DNA of 64,000 bases. It comes from Streptomyces sp. ALI-76-A. GTDB taxonomy: Bacteria > Actinomycetota > Actinomycetes > Streptomycetales > Streptomycetaceae. The position numbers and the translations under genes were made by a program. Location: the NCBI RefSeq assembly GCF_030287445.1, contig NZ_JASVWB010000002.1, positions 1,488,001 through 1,552,000 on the forward strand. The letters are read 5' to 3'. The notes under the pieces are model-generated. The model saw nothing but the letters and a program-made list of their open reading frames with translations, was not told the origin of the DNA and searched no databases. This document shows positions 1 to 7,664 of the stretch, one piece after another (positions within the stretch are counted from its first letter, which is position 1; the number at the start of each line of letters is the position of its first letter).

Positions 1-277
1 CGAACATCCCGAAGTAGGCGTGCTCGCCGCGGTGTTCGAGCTGGCAGCAGGCGACGACCCGGCCGTCGCGCTCGACGGTGAGCAGGCGGCTGTCGGGGGC
101 CTTGATGACGGCCAGCACACCCTCCGGGTCGGTCCGCTGCCCCTCCAGGATGTCCGCCTCGGTCGTCCACCCGGCACGGCTGGCGTCCCCTCGGTACGCC
201 GACTCGATCAGCGCGACCAGCACGTCCACGTCGGCGTCGGTGGCCTCACGGAAGATCAGGTCGGTTGCGGCGTCCAT
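1..277 (-). CDS. GNAT family N-acetyltransferase (3' end outside the window)
   Basis: Reading leftward from an ATG at 275-277, the first 92 residues have the start of a GNAT acetyltransferase: an IFREATDADVD strand, a helix with ALIESAYRG, and a later RDGRVVACCQLEHRG segment matching the central beta strands before the acetyl-CoA loop. The family moves an acetyl group from acetyl-CoA to an amine; the substrate cannot be told. The acetyl-CoA binding motif lies beyond the left edge, so the gene is partial. It is divergent from the VOC gene, with about 124 bp between starts. The family call is fairly safe, the specific role unknown. Confidence 0.75.
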   Translation of the reverse strand, partial: MDAATDLIFREATDADVDVLVALIESAYRGDASRAGWTTEADILEGQRTDPEGVLAVIKAPDSRLLTVERDGRVVACCQLEHRGEHAYFGMF

Positions 278-401
278 GGCGTGGTTCTCCGGTTCTACGG
301 CGGCGCGGGCACCGACGAGCGTAACGCCGCCACCATCGGATGGCCGGGCCCCGGGCCGGGGCTTAGCGTGCTGTCGGGGGGACATCCCCGGGAGGAACAC
401 C

Positions 402-1166
402 ATGAAGCTCGACGAGCCGGTGACCGGCGGCCCCTGCTGGACCGAGCTGGGGACCAGCGACCTGGCGGCGGCCCAGCGGTTCTACACGCGACTGTTCGGC
501 TGGCGCCCCGAGACGGATCCACGCCAGGAGGCCGGCGGATACACCATCGCGCACCTCGGGGACGCCGCGGTCGCCGCGCTGACCCCGCTGTACCAGGAGT
601 CGCAGCCGGTCGCGTGGAACGTGTCGTTCGCCGTACGGGACGCGGACGCCGCCGTCCGGACGGTGACGGAGGCCGGCGGCACGGTCCTGGTCGGCCCGAT
701 GGACGTGTTCGACGTGGGCCGGTTCGCGGTGGCCCTCGATCCGGCCGGGGCGGCCTTCCAGCTCTGGCAGGGCCGGTCCTTCCCGGGCGCCGGGGTGTTC
801 AACGCGCCCGGTTCGCTGGGCTGGGTGGAGCTGCTGACCCGGGCCCCCGAGCGGGCCGTGGTGTTCTACACGACGGTGTTCGGCTGGAGCGTCAACGCCT
901 CGGCGCAGTACACGCGGTGGGGCCTCGACGGCGCCGACTTCGGCGGCATGGTGACGATGGGCGACACCTTCCCGCCCGAGGTGCCCCCGCACTGGCTTCC
1001 GTACTTCGCGGTGGAGGACGTGGACGCCACCGCGGCCACCGCGACGGCGGCGGGCGGCACCCTTCTCATGGAGCCCACCTCCGTGCCCGGCGGCCCCCGC
1101 ATCGCGGTGCTGCGGGACCCGCAGGCGGCGGTGTTCGGCGTGTACCGCGCGGGGGACGAACGCTGA
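402..1166 (+). CDS. VOC (glyoxalase/bleomycin-resistance) family protein, two-domain
   Basis: A 254-residue protein made of two tandem vicinal-oxygen-chelate modules, roughly residues 8-120 and 130-252. Each begins with a short strand followed by an RFYTRLFGW or VFYTTVFGW type helix, the hallmark of this fold. Tandem VOC proteins of this size in Streptomyces are usually annotated as hydroxylases or glyoxalase-like proteins without a proven substrate. The start chosen is the ATG at 402 because GGAGG lies at 391-395; the frame stays open far upstream but without a ribosome site. It is divergent from the GNAT gene. Confidence 0.85.
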   Translation: MKLDEPVTGGPCWTELGTSDLAAAQRFYTRLFGWRPETDPRQEAGGYTIAHLGDAAVAALTPLYQESQPVAWNVSFAVRDADAAVRTVTEAGGTVLVGPMDVFDVGRFAVALDPAGAAFQLWQGRSFPGAGVFNAPGSLGWVELLTRAPERAVVFYTTVFGWSVNASAQYTRWGLDGADFGGMVTMGDTFPPEVPPHWLPYFAVEDVDATAATATAAGGTLLMEPTSVPGGPRIAVLRDPQAAVFGVYRAGDER

Positions 1167-1344
1167 CGCACGCGAGGCGGCCGGTTCCTCCCTGCGCCGG
1201 GCGGCACGCGCGACGCTCGCCGATTCCCGTCACGGCCCACGTGACGGCACACCGCCCGCTCCCGACGGATCCGCCAGAACGGCGCGTCCTTCGGAACAGC
1301 GGCGTCACCGTCACCCGGTCGAGGACGGGGGCGTGGGCGGTCGT

Positions 1345-1673
1345 TGATCGTGGGGGTCGCGGGACTCGCCGTCGAAGTCGGGGAGTTCGCCGCCCGCCGC
1401 GACGAACGACGGCAGGATCTCCAGCGCGTCGGCGCCCGGGTGCGCCGGAGGCCGTCCTGCGCCTCGTCGTGACCGTGCGGACGTACCTGCCCTCGACGAC
1501 CGCCCGGCTGGGCACGCCGTCTCCGTACAGGCCGTGGATCTGCCGCTCGCGCCATGTCTCCCGGACAGGCCGTGGATCGTGCCGCTCGCGCCGCCGTGGA
1601 TGGGGCCGGTGCCGGCTCCGAGGTCGACGGTGAGCCGGTCGGGAGCGGGGACGCCGGGGTCTTCGGCGGTCAC
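1345..1673 (-). pseudogene. frameshifted remnant of a glycoside-hydrolase-like N-terminus
   Basis: From a possible GTG at 1671-1673 the frame reads VTAEDPGVPAPDRLTVDLG, then GPIHGGASGTIHGL. The sense then jumps frame to GLYGDGVPSRAVVEG and YVRTVTT, and jumps back to HPGADALEILPSFVAAGG. The order and spacing resemble the N-terminal beta region of GH39-like xylosidase family proteins of actinomycetes, as I remember them. At least two frameshifts and a local duplication break it, and only about 110 codons survive. Family assignment is tentative; that this is a decayed coding sequence is more certain. Confidence 0.4.
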
Positions 1674-1674
1674 G

Positions 1675-1744
1675 CCATCCACCCTTCGTCCGGCACGTCG
1701 TACGCCGGGCCATCCACCCTTCGTCCGGCACGTCGTACGTCGGG
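1675..1744. repeat. 35-bp tandem direct repeat (two copies)
   Basis: Positions 1675-1709 and 1710-1744 are head-to-tail copies beginning CCATCCACCCTTCGTCC and differing at a single base near the end. It lies just upstream of the hydrolase remnant and probably reflects replication slippage. Confidence 0.85.
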
Positions 1745-1872
1745 CGGTGATCCGGACCGGCCCGGTCGAACGCAGGAAGGAACCCTCAGCCCCGTCAATG
1801 GCTGGTCCACCAGCGAAACGCGCGGTGCACGGCGGCACCGGAGCATCAGGGCGGCGGAGCCGCCGGGCGGTC

Positions 1873-2421
1873 TCAGGGGCGCGGGGCTCCCAGGCGGCCC
1901 TCCAGCCGACTCAGCAGCCCGGCGAGCAGCCCGGCCAGTTCCTCCTGCTGCGCCGGGTCGATCCCGGACAGGACGGAGGTCTCGTAGGCGAGCTGCTCGG
2001 GCAGGACGTCGTCGACCAGATCGCGTCCGGCGTCCGTGAGGCGGACGTGCGCGACGCGGCGGTCCCGGGTGTCGCCACGCCGGTCGACCAGGTCCCGCTC
2101 GGTCAGGGCCTTGAGGCGCTTGGTGACGGCGGCGCCCGAGGAGAAGGTCTCGCGGGCCAGTTCGCCGGGGGTCAGCTCGTGTCCGGTGCGGCGCAGCGCG
2201 CCGAGCAGGTCGAACTCGGGGCGGCTGAGGGCGGCCCGGCGCAGGGGGGCGTCCTCGGCCTGCTGGAGGAGGGCGGCGCAGCGGTTGACGCGGCCGATGA
2301 TCTCCACGGGGCCGGTGTCGAGGTCGGGGTACACGGTCTGCCACTGCCGGACGACCGCGGCGACCGTGTCGTTCCCCGACTCGTCCTCCGCCGTGGTCGG
2401 CCGTCCGCCGGTCGCCGTCAT
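1873..2421 (-). CDS. MarR family transcriptional regulator
   Basis: A 182-residue winged-helix protein. The DNA-binding helix region reads LTPGELARETFSSGAAVTKR at about residues 84-103, followed by the wing with DRRGDTRDRRVAHVRLTDAG, typical of MarR. N- and C-terminal helices form the dimer interface. MarR proteins bind palindromes and are released by small ligands. The ATG at 2419-2421 is taken as the start. The gene is divergent from the DUF5134 gene with about 320 bp between them, which could hold its target, but I see no clear palindrome there. Confidence 0.85.
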   Translation of the reverse strand: MTATGGRPTTAEDESGNDTVAAVVRQWQTVYPDLDTGPVEIIGRVNRCAALLQQAEDAPLRRAALSRPEFDLLGALRRTGHELTPGELARETFSSGAAVTKRLKALTERDLVDRRGDTRDRRVAHVRLTDAGRDLVDDVLPEQLAYETSVLSGIDPAQQEELAGLLAGLLSRLEGRLGAPRP

Positions 2422-2743
2422 GGCCGTACGCACTCCGTGGTGTCCGTGTCCGTGTCCGTGTCCCGGTCCAGGTGCAGTCCCCGGCCCGTACCGTCGCCGC
2501 GAGCGTACGGCGTCCGCGCTGTTCGGCGCGCACGACCCTCTGGTGCGGCAGGGCACGCTGCCACCACTCGCGGGAGCCGGCCTCGACCGTGGTGCGCAGG
2601 TCGGCCAGGGCGGCGGCGAGGCCCCGGCGGGCACTCCGACCTGCCGTGCTCCGTCGGATGCACCCCGTGTACATCCTTGCGCTCGCTTGCGCGCCGCACC
2701 GCCCGGGCATCCCTTGACCGACCGTCGAGCGGGAGGTGGAGGC
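2422..2743. other. spacer with possible gene remnant on the minus strand
   Basis: This 320-bp gap has no intact gene. On the minus strand, between about 2660 and 2470, one frame has Streptomyces-like codon use and reads GLAAALADLRTTVEAGSREW then WQRALPHQRVVRAEQRGRR. It runs into a hexanucleotide repeat and out of frame. A neighbouring frame ends in a TGA overlapping the MarR ATG. This may be the 3' end of a lost gene once coupled to the MarR gene; the evidence is weak. Confidence 0.3.
2441..2464. repeat. hexanucleotide TGTCCG repeat, four copies
   Basis: Four consecutive TGTCCG units (the last imperfect) about 20 bp upstream of the MarR start. A slippage-prone tract in the 5' leader of that gene. 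Confidence 0.8.
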
Positions 2744-3283
2744 GTGCACGGACCGGCTTCTCCCGGCTGGCTGCTGGTGGTGGTGTGCGCGGCGACCGGG
2801 GCGTACTGCCTGCTGCGGATGCGCAGCGGGGTGGAGGAACAGCGCCGCGCCGCGGGCGGCGAGGCGCTGATGGGTTTCGGCATGGCCGCGATGGCCGTGC
2901 CCGCGGCGGCGTTCACCCCGCCGTCCTGGGCCTGGCCCGCCTACGCGGCCGTGTTCGGCGGGGCGGCGGTGCACTCCCTGTGGGCGGCGCGGGCGAGCAC
3001 GCATCACCTGCACCACCTCGTGGGGGCCCTGGCCATGGTCTACATGGCGGCGGTCATGGCCGCCTCCCCCGCCGCGCAGGCCGGGCACGGCGGGGCCGAC
3101 GCCCCCCTGGTGACGGGGGCGCTGCTGCTCTACTTCGCGGGGTACGTGCTGCTGTCCGGCGCACGCCTGGTGCCCGCCGGCGCTGCGGGCGCGGCCGTCC
3201 CGTGGGGAGACCGGCCCGAACTGGCGCGGGCCTGCCGGCTGTCGATGGGGATCGCCATGGTGACGATGCTGCTGACGCTGTGA
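2744..3283 (+). CDS. DUF5134 domain membrane protein
   Basis: A 179-residue integral membrane protein with about five or six hydrophobic segments: WLLVVVCAATGAYCLL near the N-terminus, then MAAMAVPAAAF, AYAAVFGGAAVHSLW, HHLVGALAMVYMAAVMA, a TGALLLYFAGYVLLSG segment and a final IAMVTMLL. The conserved HHLHHLVGALAMVYM motif, with a His cluster at a membrane edge, is characteristic of DUF5134. The start is the GTG at 2744, with GGGAGG at 2731-2736. The M56 peptidase gene follows about 180 bp downstream, a pairing seen in other Streptomyces as I recall. Function unknown. Confidence 0.8.
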   Translation: MHGPASPGWLLVVVCAATGAYCLLRMRSGVEEQRRAAGGEALMGFGMAAMAVPAAAFTPPSWAWPAYAAVFGGAAVHSLWAARASTHHLHHLVGALAMVYMAAVMAASPAAQAGHGGADAPLVTGALLLYFAGYVLLSGARLVPAGAAGAAVPWGDRPELARACRLSMGIAMVTMLLTL

Positions 3284-3461
3284 CCCACACCCGCCGAAGG
3301 CCGCGGCGCGGACGGTACCGCAATCGGCCTGAGGCGCGGACGGTACGGCCGCCCTACGGAACAAGGCACGCACGGTACGGCCGCGTACGGCACCGTTGCC
3401 TGCGTCACTTCGGCCGCAGGCTCCGTACCCGCGAGCGGCGCGGCGCTCATAAGCTGCACCC

Positions 3462-4394
3462 ATGATGCTCCCCGCGGCACTGTTGCTGCTCGGCGCCCTG
3501 ACCGCCGTCCTCGCGCCCCGGCTGCTGGCCCGGGCCGACTGGACGGACCACGAACCCGTCCTCGCCCTGTGGGTGTGGCAGTGCGTGGTGGCGGCCGTCC
3601 TGCTGTGCTGTGCGTTGTCGATGACCCTCAGCGCGGCGGTGGCCTGGCAGGCGGTGCGCGGCCATGTGTTCGCGCCCGCCCCGCACGCCGTCGTGGAGGC
3701 CTACACGCTCGGTACGACCGGACCGTGGCCCGCGGCGACCGCGGTGGCGCTGGCCTGCGGCGGGGTGTGGAGCGCGGCGATGCTGGTGCGCGAGGTCGTC
3801 CGCACGCGTGCCCGGCGTCGGCAGCGCCGGGCCGAACTCCTCGTTCGCGCACCGCTGTTGCCCGGCGAGGACCCCGGCAGCCGGCTCGTGGTGCTGGAGG
3901 GCGAGCGGCCCGACGCCTGGTGGCTGCCGGGTACGACACCCCGGCTCGTCGTCACCACGGCCGCGCTGCGCCGGCTGGAAGGACGCCGGCTGGACGCGCT
4001 CGTCGCACACGAGGAGGGGCACGCCCAGGCCCGGCACGACTGGCTGCTGCACTGCTCGGCGGCGCTGGCCGGCGGGTTCCCGCGGGTGCCGGTGTTCGCG
4101 GCGTTCCGCGACGAGATGCACCGGCTGGTCGAACTGGCCGCCGACGACATGGCTTCCCGCCGCTTCGGACGGCTGACCACCGCGCTCGCCCTGGTCGAAC
4201 TCAACGAGGACCGCGGCGTGTTCGGACCCGGCGCGGTCCCGCACGCCCATCTGCCGCAGCGGGTGCACCGGTTGCTCGCTCCCCGGGACCGGTTCACCGC
4301 GACCCGCCGACTGCGGCTCACGGCCGCCGCCGCGCTGGTACCGGTCGTCCCCGTACTGGTGGCGTTCGTACCGGGGCTGCGGGCGCTGGGGTGA
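3462..4394 (+). CDS. M56 family (BlaR1-like) membrane metallopeptidase
   Basis: A 310-residue zinc peptidase. Three N-terminal transmembrane helices (about residues 1-24, 30-55, 80-105) are followed by a cytosolic catalytic region with HEEGH at residues 183-187, the HExxH zinc site, and a downstream ELAADDMAS that supplies the third ligand. A last hydrophobic helix ends the protein. It is the short form lacking the penicillin-sensor domain of BlaR1. BlaR1-type enzymes usually sit beside a BlaI repressor gene; none is found here, so signalling through BlaI is not supported. ATG at 3462. Confidence 0.85.
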   Translation: MMLPAALLLLGALTAVLAPRLLARADWTDHEPVLALWVWQCVVAAVLLCCALSMTLSAAVAWQAVRGHVFAPAPHAVVEAYTLGTTGPWPAATAVALACGGVWSAAMLVREVVRTRARRRQRRAELLVRAPLLPGEDPGSRLVVLEGERPDAWWLPGTTPRLVVTTAALRRLEGRRLDALVAHEEGHAQARHDWLLHCSAALAGGFPRVPVFAAFRDEMHRLVELAADDMASRRFGRLTTALALVELNEDRGVFGPGAVPHAHLPQRVHRLLAPRDRFTATRRLRLTAAAALVPVVPVLVAFVPGLRALG

Positions 4395-4493
4395 CCGGCG
4401 GGGGAGAGTTCGTGGATCGAGGGTGAGTCCTTGGCTGGGCCCTTGTCCGCGTGTCGTCCGGCGCGGCGACGGCTGACGGACTGCCGCGCTGGC

Positions 4494-4532
4494 GCACTGA
4501 GGCACTGACGCACTGACGCACTGAGGCACTGA
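4494..4532. repeat. GCACTGAS octamer repeat, five copies
   Basis: Five consecutive GCACTGA units separated by CG or GG (4494-4500, 4502-4508, 4510-4516, 4518-4524, 4526-4532), an AT-richer island in very GC-rich DNA. Confidence 0.85.
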
Positions 4533-4603
4533 CGGGGTGCTGTCGCGGACGGGAGCACGGCGTGCGGCCCGGGCCCGGTATGCGCCGAGGTGTGATGTCC
4601 GGT

Positions 4604-4631
4604 GCGGGCTGCGGGCTGCGGGCTGCGGGCT
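4604..4631. repeat. GCGGGCT heptamer repeat, four copies
   Basis: Four perfect head-to-tail heptamers, 4604-4610, 4611-4617, 4618-4624 and 4625-4631, about 100 bp upstream of the PAP2 start. Confidence 0.85.
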
Positions 4632-4730
4632 GCCCGACGACACCCCCGCGACACGTGGAAGTCACGCCGGCATCGACCCGTTGTCGCCCGGAATTGGTTT
4701 CACGCCCCATGCGTCGGCGAGGATCGGGGT

Positions 4731-5447
4731 ATGCACACCTCGTCCGTCGACTCCCCGCCCCGTCCGTCGGCACACCGCGCCGCCGCCCGCGCCGCCGGCG
4801 TCCTCGCGCTGTGCTCCACGCTGCTCCTGGTGCTGGTCGCGGCGAGATGGTCGCCTCTGATCGACTTCGACGGGGATGTCTCCCGCACCACCCATCGCTG
4901 GGCGGTGGAGGAACGCGGCGTCACGCAGACCTTCCGGATCCTGACGGACTGGGTCTGGGACCCGTGGACGATGCGCATCCTGTGCGCGGTCGTCGTGGTG
5001 TGGCTGGTGTGGCGGCGCGCGGACTGGTGGACGGCCGGGTGGCTGGCGGCCGCCTGTGCGCTGGGCACGCTGGTGCAGCAGGGCCTGAAGGCCGCGGTCG
5101 GCCGGGCCCGCCCGGTCTGGCCCGACCCGGTCGACACGGCCCACTACGCGGCCTTCCCGTCGGGCCACGCCATGACCGCGGTGGTCGTGTGCGGCCTCCT
5201 GCTGTGGCTGCTGCGCCGCCACGGCGTCGGCCGCGCCCTGTGGACCACGGCCGTCACCGTGGCGGTGGTGTCCGTCGTCGGCGTCGGCCTGACCCGGGTG
5301 TGGCTGGGCGTCCACTGGACCACCGACGTGGTCGGCGGCTGGCTCCTGGGCGCGCTGACGGTGGCCCTGGCGGTGCTGGCCCAGCTGCGGTGGCGACCGG
5401 TGAACTCCCCGCTCGCGCCGACGCGTACAGGGGACCACCCGGGCTGA
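4731..5447 (+). CDS. PAP2 superfamily phosphatase (membrane)
   Basis: A 238-residue polytopic membrane protein of the type 2 phosphatidic acid phosphatase family. All three signature motifs are visible: KAAVGRARP, the FPSGHAMT core with its catalytic-pocket His, and TRVWLGVHWTTD with the nucleophilic His. About five hydrophobic helices surround them. Such enzymes dephosphorylate lipid phosphates such as undecaprenyl pyrophosphate or phosphatidic acid at the outer face of the membrane; which one here cannot be told. The ATG at 4731 is chosen because it starts just before the first hydrophobic helix. Confidence 0.9.
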   Translation: MHTSSVDSPPRPSAHRAAARAAGVLALCSTLLLVLVAARWSPLIDFDGDVSRTTHRWAVEERGVTQTFRILTDWVWDPWTMRILCAVVVVWLVWRRADWWTAGWLAAACALGTLVQQGLKAAVGRARPVWPDPVDTAHYAAFPSGHAMTAVVVCGLLLWLLRRHGVGRALWTTAVTVAVVSVVGVGLTRVWLGVHWTTDVVGGWLLGALTVALAVLAQLRWRPVNSPLAPTRTGDHPG

Positions 5448-6108
5448 GACCGGCAGCCGCTCCGCACGCCGAGGGCCACGCCGTCCGTCGCATCGCCGTT
5501 TCTCACCGCGCGCCTGGCCGGGCACGACCCGGCCGACCGCGGGGCCGTTCGCCCGCGCCCTGACACCGGACGGCGTCCTGCGGCCGGCTGCGTCCCCGCA
5601 CACCGGACCGCGTCGTGCGGCTCGCCCCGCGCAGGAGCGAGCGGGTGGCCTGCCCGCGGGCGGCGGCAAGGTCCCGGCCGTGGGCGGAACGGGGTCGGGG
5701 TGGCTCCGCTCCCCGGCCGCTGGGAAGTCCACGAGCCGGCCGACCAGTCCACCGGCCACCCCGGCAGCTCCGGCAGCTCCGGCTACCCGGCGGCACCTGC
5801 CGCGCCGGGCACCCCCGTGCTGCTTGTCGCCCCGCCTACTCCGGCAGGCTCCACCTGGCCCACACCGGCCGCACCGGCCACCCCGGCGGCACCTACCACG
5901 CGACGACTCCCAGGCACCGGCCGCCTCGGCGGCACCGGCCAGCCCGCAGCACCGCCACCCCCGACGACTCCCGCCGACACCTGCCCCCCGGCAACCCTGG
6001 CACCCCCGGCTACCGCCCCGCCCCGCCCCATGGCACGCGCTCCCCCGCGCCCTGGACCGCATGGGCAAGCCGCCCCGGCCCCGGAACGTGGCCTCGTAAG
6101 ATCACCGC
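5448..6108. other. 661-bp region with no convincing gene; Pro/Gly-biased low-complexity DNA
   Basis: No frame combines a ribosome site with a recognisable protein. From about 5740 to 6040 the DNA is built from repeated CCGGC and GGCAC words, so every frame gives Pro-, Ala- or Gly-rich low-complexity peptides (collagen-like on the minus strand, proline-rich on the plus strand). The longest frames run into the neighbouring HAD gene, so they are treated as compositional artefacts. Confidence 0.55.
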
Positions 6109-6801
6109 ATGGCTGCCGTGTTGTTCGACTTCTCAGGGACCCTCTTCCGTATCGAATCCGGTGAGTCGTGGCTGCGAGCCGTTCTCGCGCGGACCGGACT
6201 CTCCCTGCCCGAGCCGGAGTTGCTGCGGGCCGCGCAGGCCCTGGAGCGCGTGGGCGCCCTGCCCGGCGGGAGTTCCGCCATCCTGCCGGTCCCCGACGAG
6301 CTCGCCTCCGTCTGGGAGATCCGCGACAAGAGCGCCGAGCTGCACCGGGCCGCGTACACCGGCCTCTCCCGCCGCGTACCGCTCCCCGATCCCGCGTTGC
6401 ACGACGCGCTGTACGACCGGCACATGACTCCCGCCGCCTGGGCCCCGTATCCGGACGCCGCCGAGGTGCTGCGCGCGCTGCGCGAGCGCGGGATCGGTGT
6501 GGGCGTGGTCAGCAACATCGGCTGGGACCTGCGGCCGGTGTTCCGCGAGCACGGACTCGACGCCCATGTCGACACGTACGTCCTGTCGTACGAACACGGC
6601 ATCCAGAAGCCGGACCCGCGCCTGTTCGAGATCGCCTGCGCGGCGCTGGGCGCCGACCCCCGGGACACCCTCATGGTCGGCGACGACCGGCGGGCGGACG
6701 GCGGCGCGGCGGCTCTGGGCTGCGGGGTGCACTTCGTCGACCACCTGCCGGTGACCCAGCGACCGGACGGACTGCGGCCGGTCCTGGACCTCGTGGGGTG
6801 A
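6109..6801 (+). CDS. HAD superfamily hydrolase with DxSGT nucleophile motif
   Basis: A 230-residue HAD-IA type protein. Motif I at the N-terminus reads LFDFSGTLF, motif II is VVSNIGWD (Ser then Asn), the conserved Lys is in GIQKPDPRLF, and motif IV is LMVGDDRRADGGAA. Family members use the first Asp of motif I as nucleophile on phosphate esters or haloacids. The second Asp of the usual DxDGT, the general acid of phosphatases, is Ser here, as in some dehalogenase-type members, so phosphatase activity should not be assumed. It has the usual family length. ATG at 6109, with no strong ribosome site; possibly weakly or leaderlessly translated. Confidence 0.85.
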   Translation: MAAVLFDFSGTLFRIESGESWLRAVLARTGLSLPEPELLRAAQALERVGALPGGSSAILPVPDELASVWEIRDKSAELHRAAYTGLSRRVPLPDPALHDALYDRHMTPAAWAPYPDAAEVLRALRERGIGVGVVSNIGWDLRPVFREHGLDAHVDTYVLSYEHGIQKPDPRLFEIACAALGADPRDTLMVGDDRRADGGAAALGCGVHFVDHLPVTQRPDGLRPVLDLVG

Positions 6802-6926
6802 GCGGGAGAACGTAGCCTCAGGCCACCACCGGCGGAAGATGCCCGCCCGCCCTGGACGATCCCCCGCGTCGCCCAGGGCGGACGGCAGCCCGGACCTTGC
6901 CTGAGGGCCGGTCCGGACGCACTGAG

Positions 6927-6951
6927 TATAGTTGGCTGGCAGCCAGTCAAC
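6927..6951 (+). promoter_or_regulatory. TetR operator palindrome overlapping a -10 box
   Basis: Positions 6931-6951 form an almost perfect 21-bp palindrome: left arm GTTGGCTGGC, central A, right arm GCCAGTCAAC, nine of ten pairs matching. A TATAGT -10 hexamer at 6927-6932 overlaps its left end, 34 bp before the TetR start. The layout fits autorepression by the downstream gene product. No good -35 hexamer is seen at the right distance. Confidence 0.7.
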
Positions 6952-6965
6952 GCAGGAGTTACAGC

Positions 6966-7664
6966 ATGTCCCCGCGCAGCGCCTCGGTCAATGAAGAGTT
7001 GCGGCGGCGTTCCCGGGAGCGGCTTCTCCAGGCCGCGGTGGAGCTGGTCGGCGAGCGCGGGTACGAGGCGACGACGCTCGGAGACATCGCGGACCGGGCC
7101 GGCTCGGCCCGCGGCCTGGTGTCGTACTACTTCCCCGGCAAGCGCACGCTGGTGCAGTCCGCCGTGCACCGGCTGATGCACCGCACGCTGGAGGAGGCGC
7201 TGGAGCGCGAGCCGTGCACCGAGGACGGCCGGGAGCGGATGGCGCGGGCCATCGACGCGATCCTGGGCCTGGCCCGGGACCGGCCCGTGCTGATGCGCCA
7301 GCACATGGCGGGGATCCTCCAGGCCGAGGGCTTCGTGCAGTGCCCGGAGCAGCAGCGCCTGTCCCAGCTGTTGCGCGAGACGCTCGCCCGGCACGGTTCC
7401 GCGGACGTCGACGCGGACTATCCCATGCTGCGGTCGCTGCTCATGGGCTCGGTGTTCGCGGCCCTGGTCCCCGGTGCGCCGATGCCGGTACCGGTACTGC
7501 GGGCCGAGTTGTTCAAGCGCTACCGGCTCGACTGGGAGCTCGGGGTCCCGCCGGATGCCGCTACGGCGTCCGGCGGGACGGGTGAGACGGACGGCACGGA
7601 CCTGTCGCGCTTCTTCGCGACCGGGACCACGCCGGAGTGCGGCCGGGACGGTCAGTCGAAGTAG
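6966..7664 (+). CDS. TetR family transcriptional regulator
   Basis: A 232-residue regulator. The N-terminal helix-turn-helix spans about residues 15-60, with RERLLQAAVELVGERGYEAT, LGDIADRAGSARGLVSYYFP and a KRTLVQSAVHRLM helix, the standard TetR order. The C-terminal ligand domain is helical with no recognisable ligand signature. The start is the ATG at 6966, preceded by CAGGAG at 6952-6957. A near-perfect 21-bp palindrome lies 15-35 bp upstream, so it probably represses itself. Its 3' end overlaps the convergent LVIVD gene by 13 bp. Confidence 0.9.
   Translation: MSPRSASVNEELRRRSRERLLQAAVELVGERGYEATTLGDIADRAGSARGLVSYYFPGKRTLVQSAVHRLMHRTLEEALEREPCTEDGRERMARAIDAILGLARDRPVLMRQHMAGILQAEGFVQCPEQQRLSQLLRETLARHGSADVDADYPMLRSLLMGSVFAALVPGAPMPVPVLRAELFKRYRLDWELGVPPDAATASGGTGETDGTDLSRFFATGTTPECGRDGQSK

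Larger units (their letters stand above)
1167..1872. other. region without an intact gene; decayed remnant and duplications
   Basis: About 700 bp between the VOC stop and the MarR stop. No reading frame has a ribosome site and a recognisable protein. It holds a frameshifted hydrolase-like remnant on the minus strand, two near-identical 35-bp copies side by side (1675-1744), and a partly duplicated segment around 1530-1610 in which a GTGGATC..GCCGCTCGCGCC core occurs twice. The pattern is that of a decaying gene, not an intergenic spacer. Confidence 0.5.
4395..4730. other. non-coding spacer with short tandem repeats
   Basis: 336 bp between the M56 peptidase stop and the PAP2 start. No convincing gene is present. 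It contains two simple-repeat tracts (listed separately) and nothing that looks like a strong promoter or terminator. Confidence 0.6.

Noticed and set aside
5700..6164. Proline-rich open frame on the plus strand and collagen-like frame on the minus strand
   Set aside because: Low-complexity DNA gives Pro, Ala or Gly peptides in all frames; the plus frame runs into the HAD gene in a different frame and has no ribosome site.
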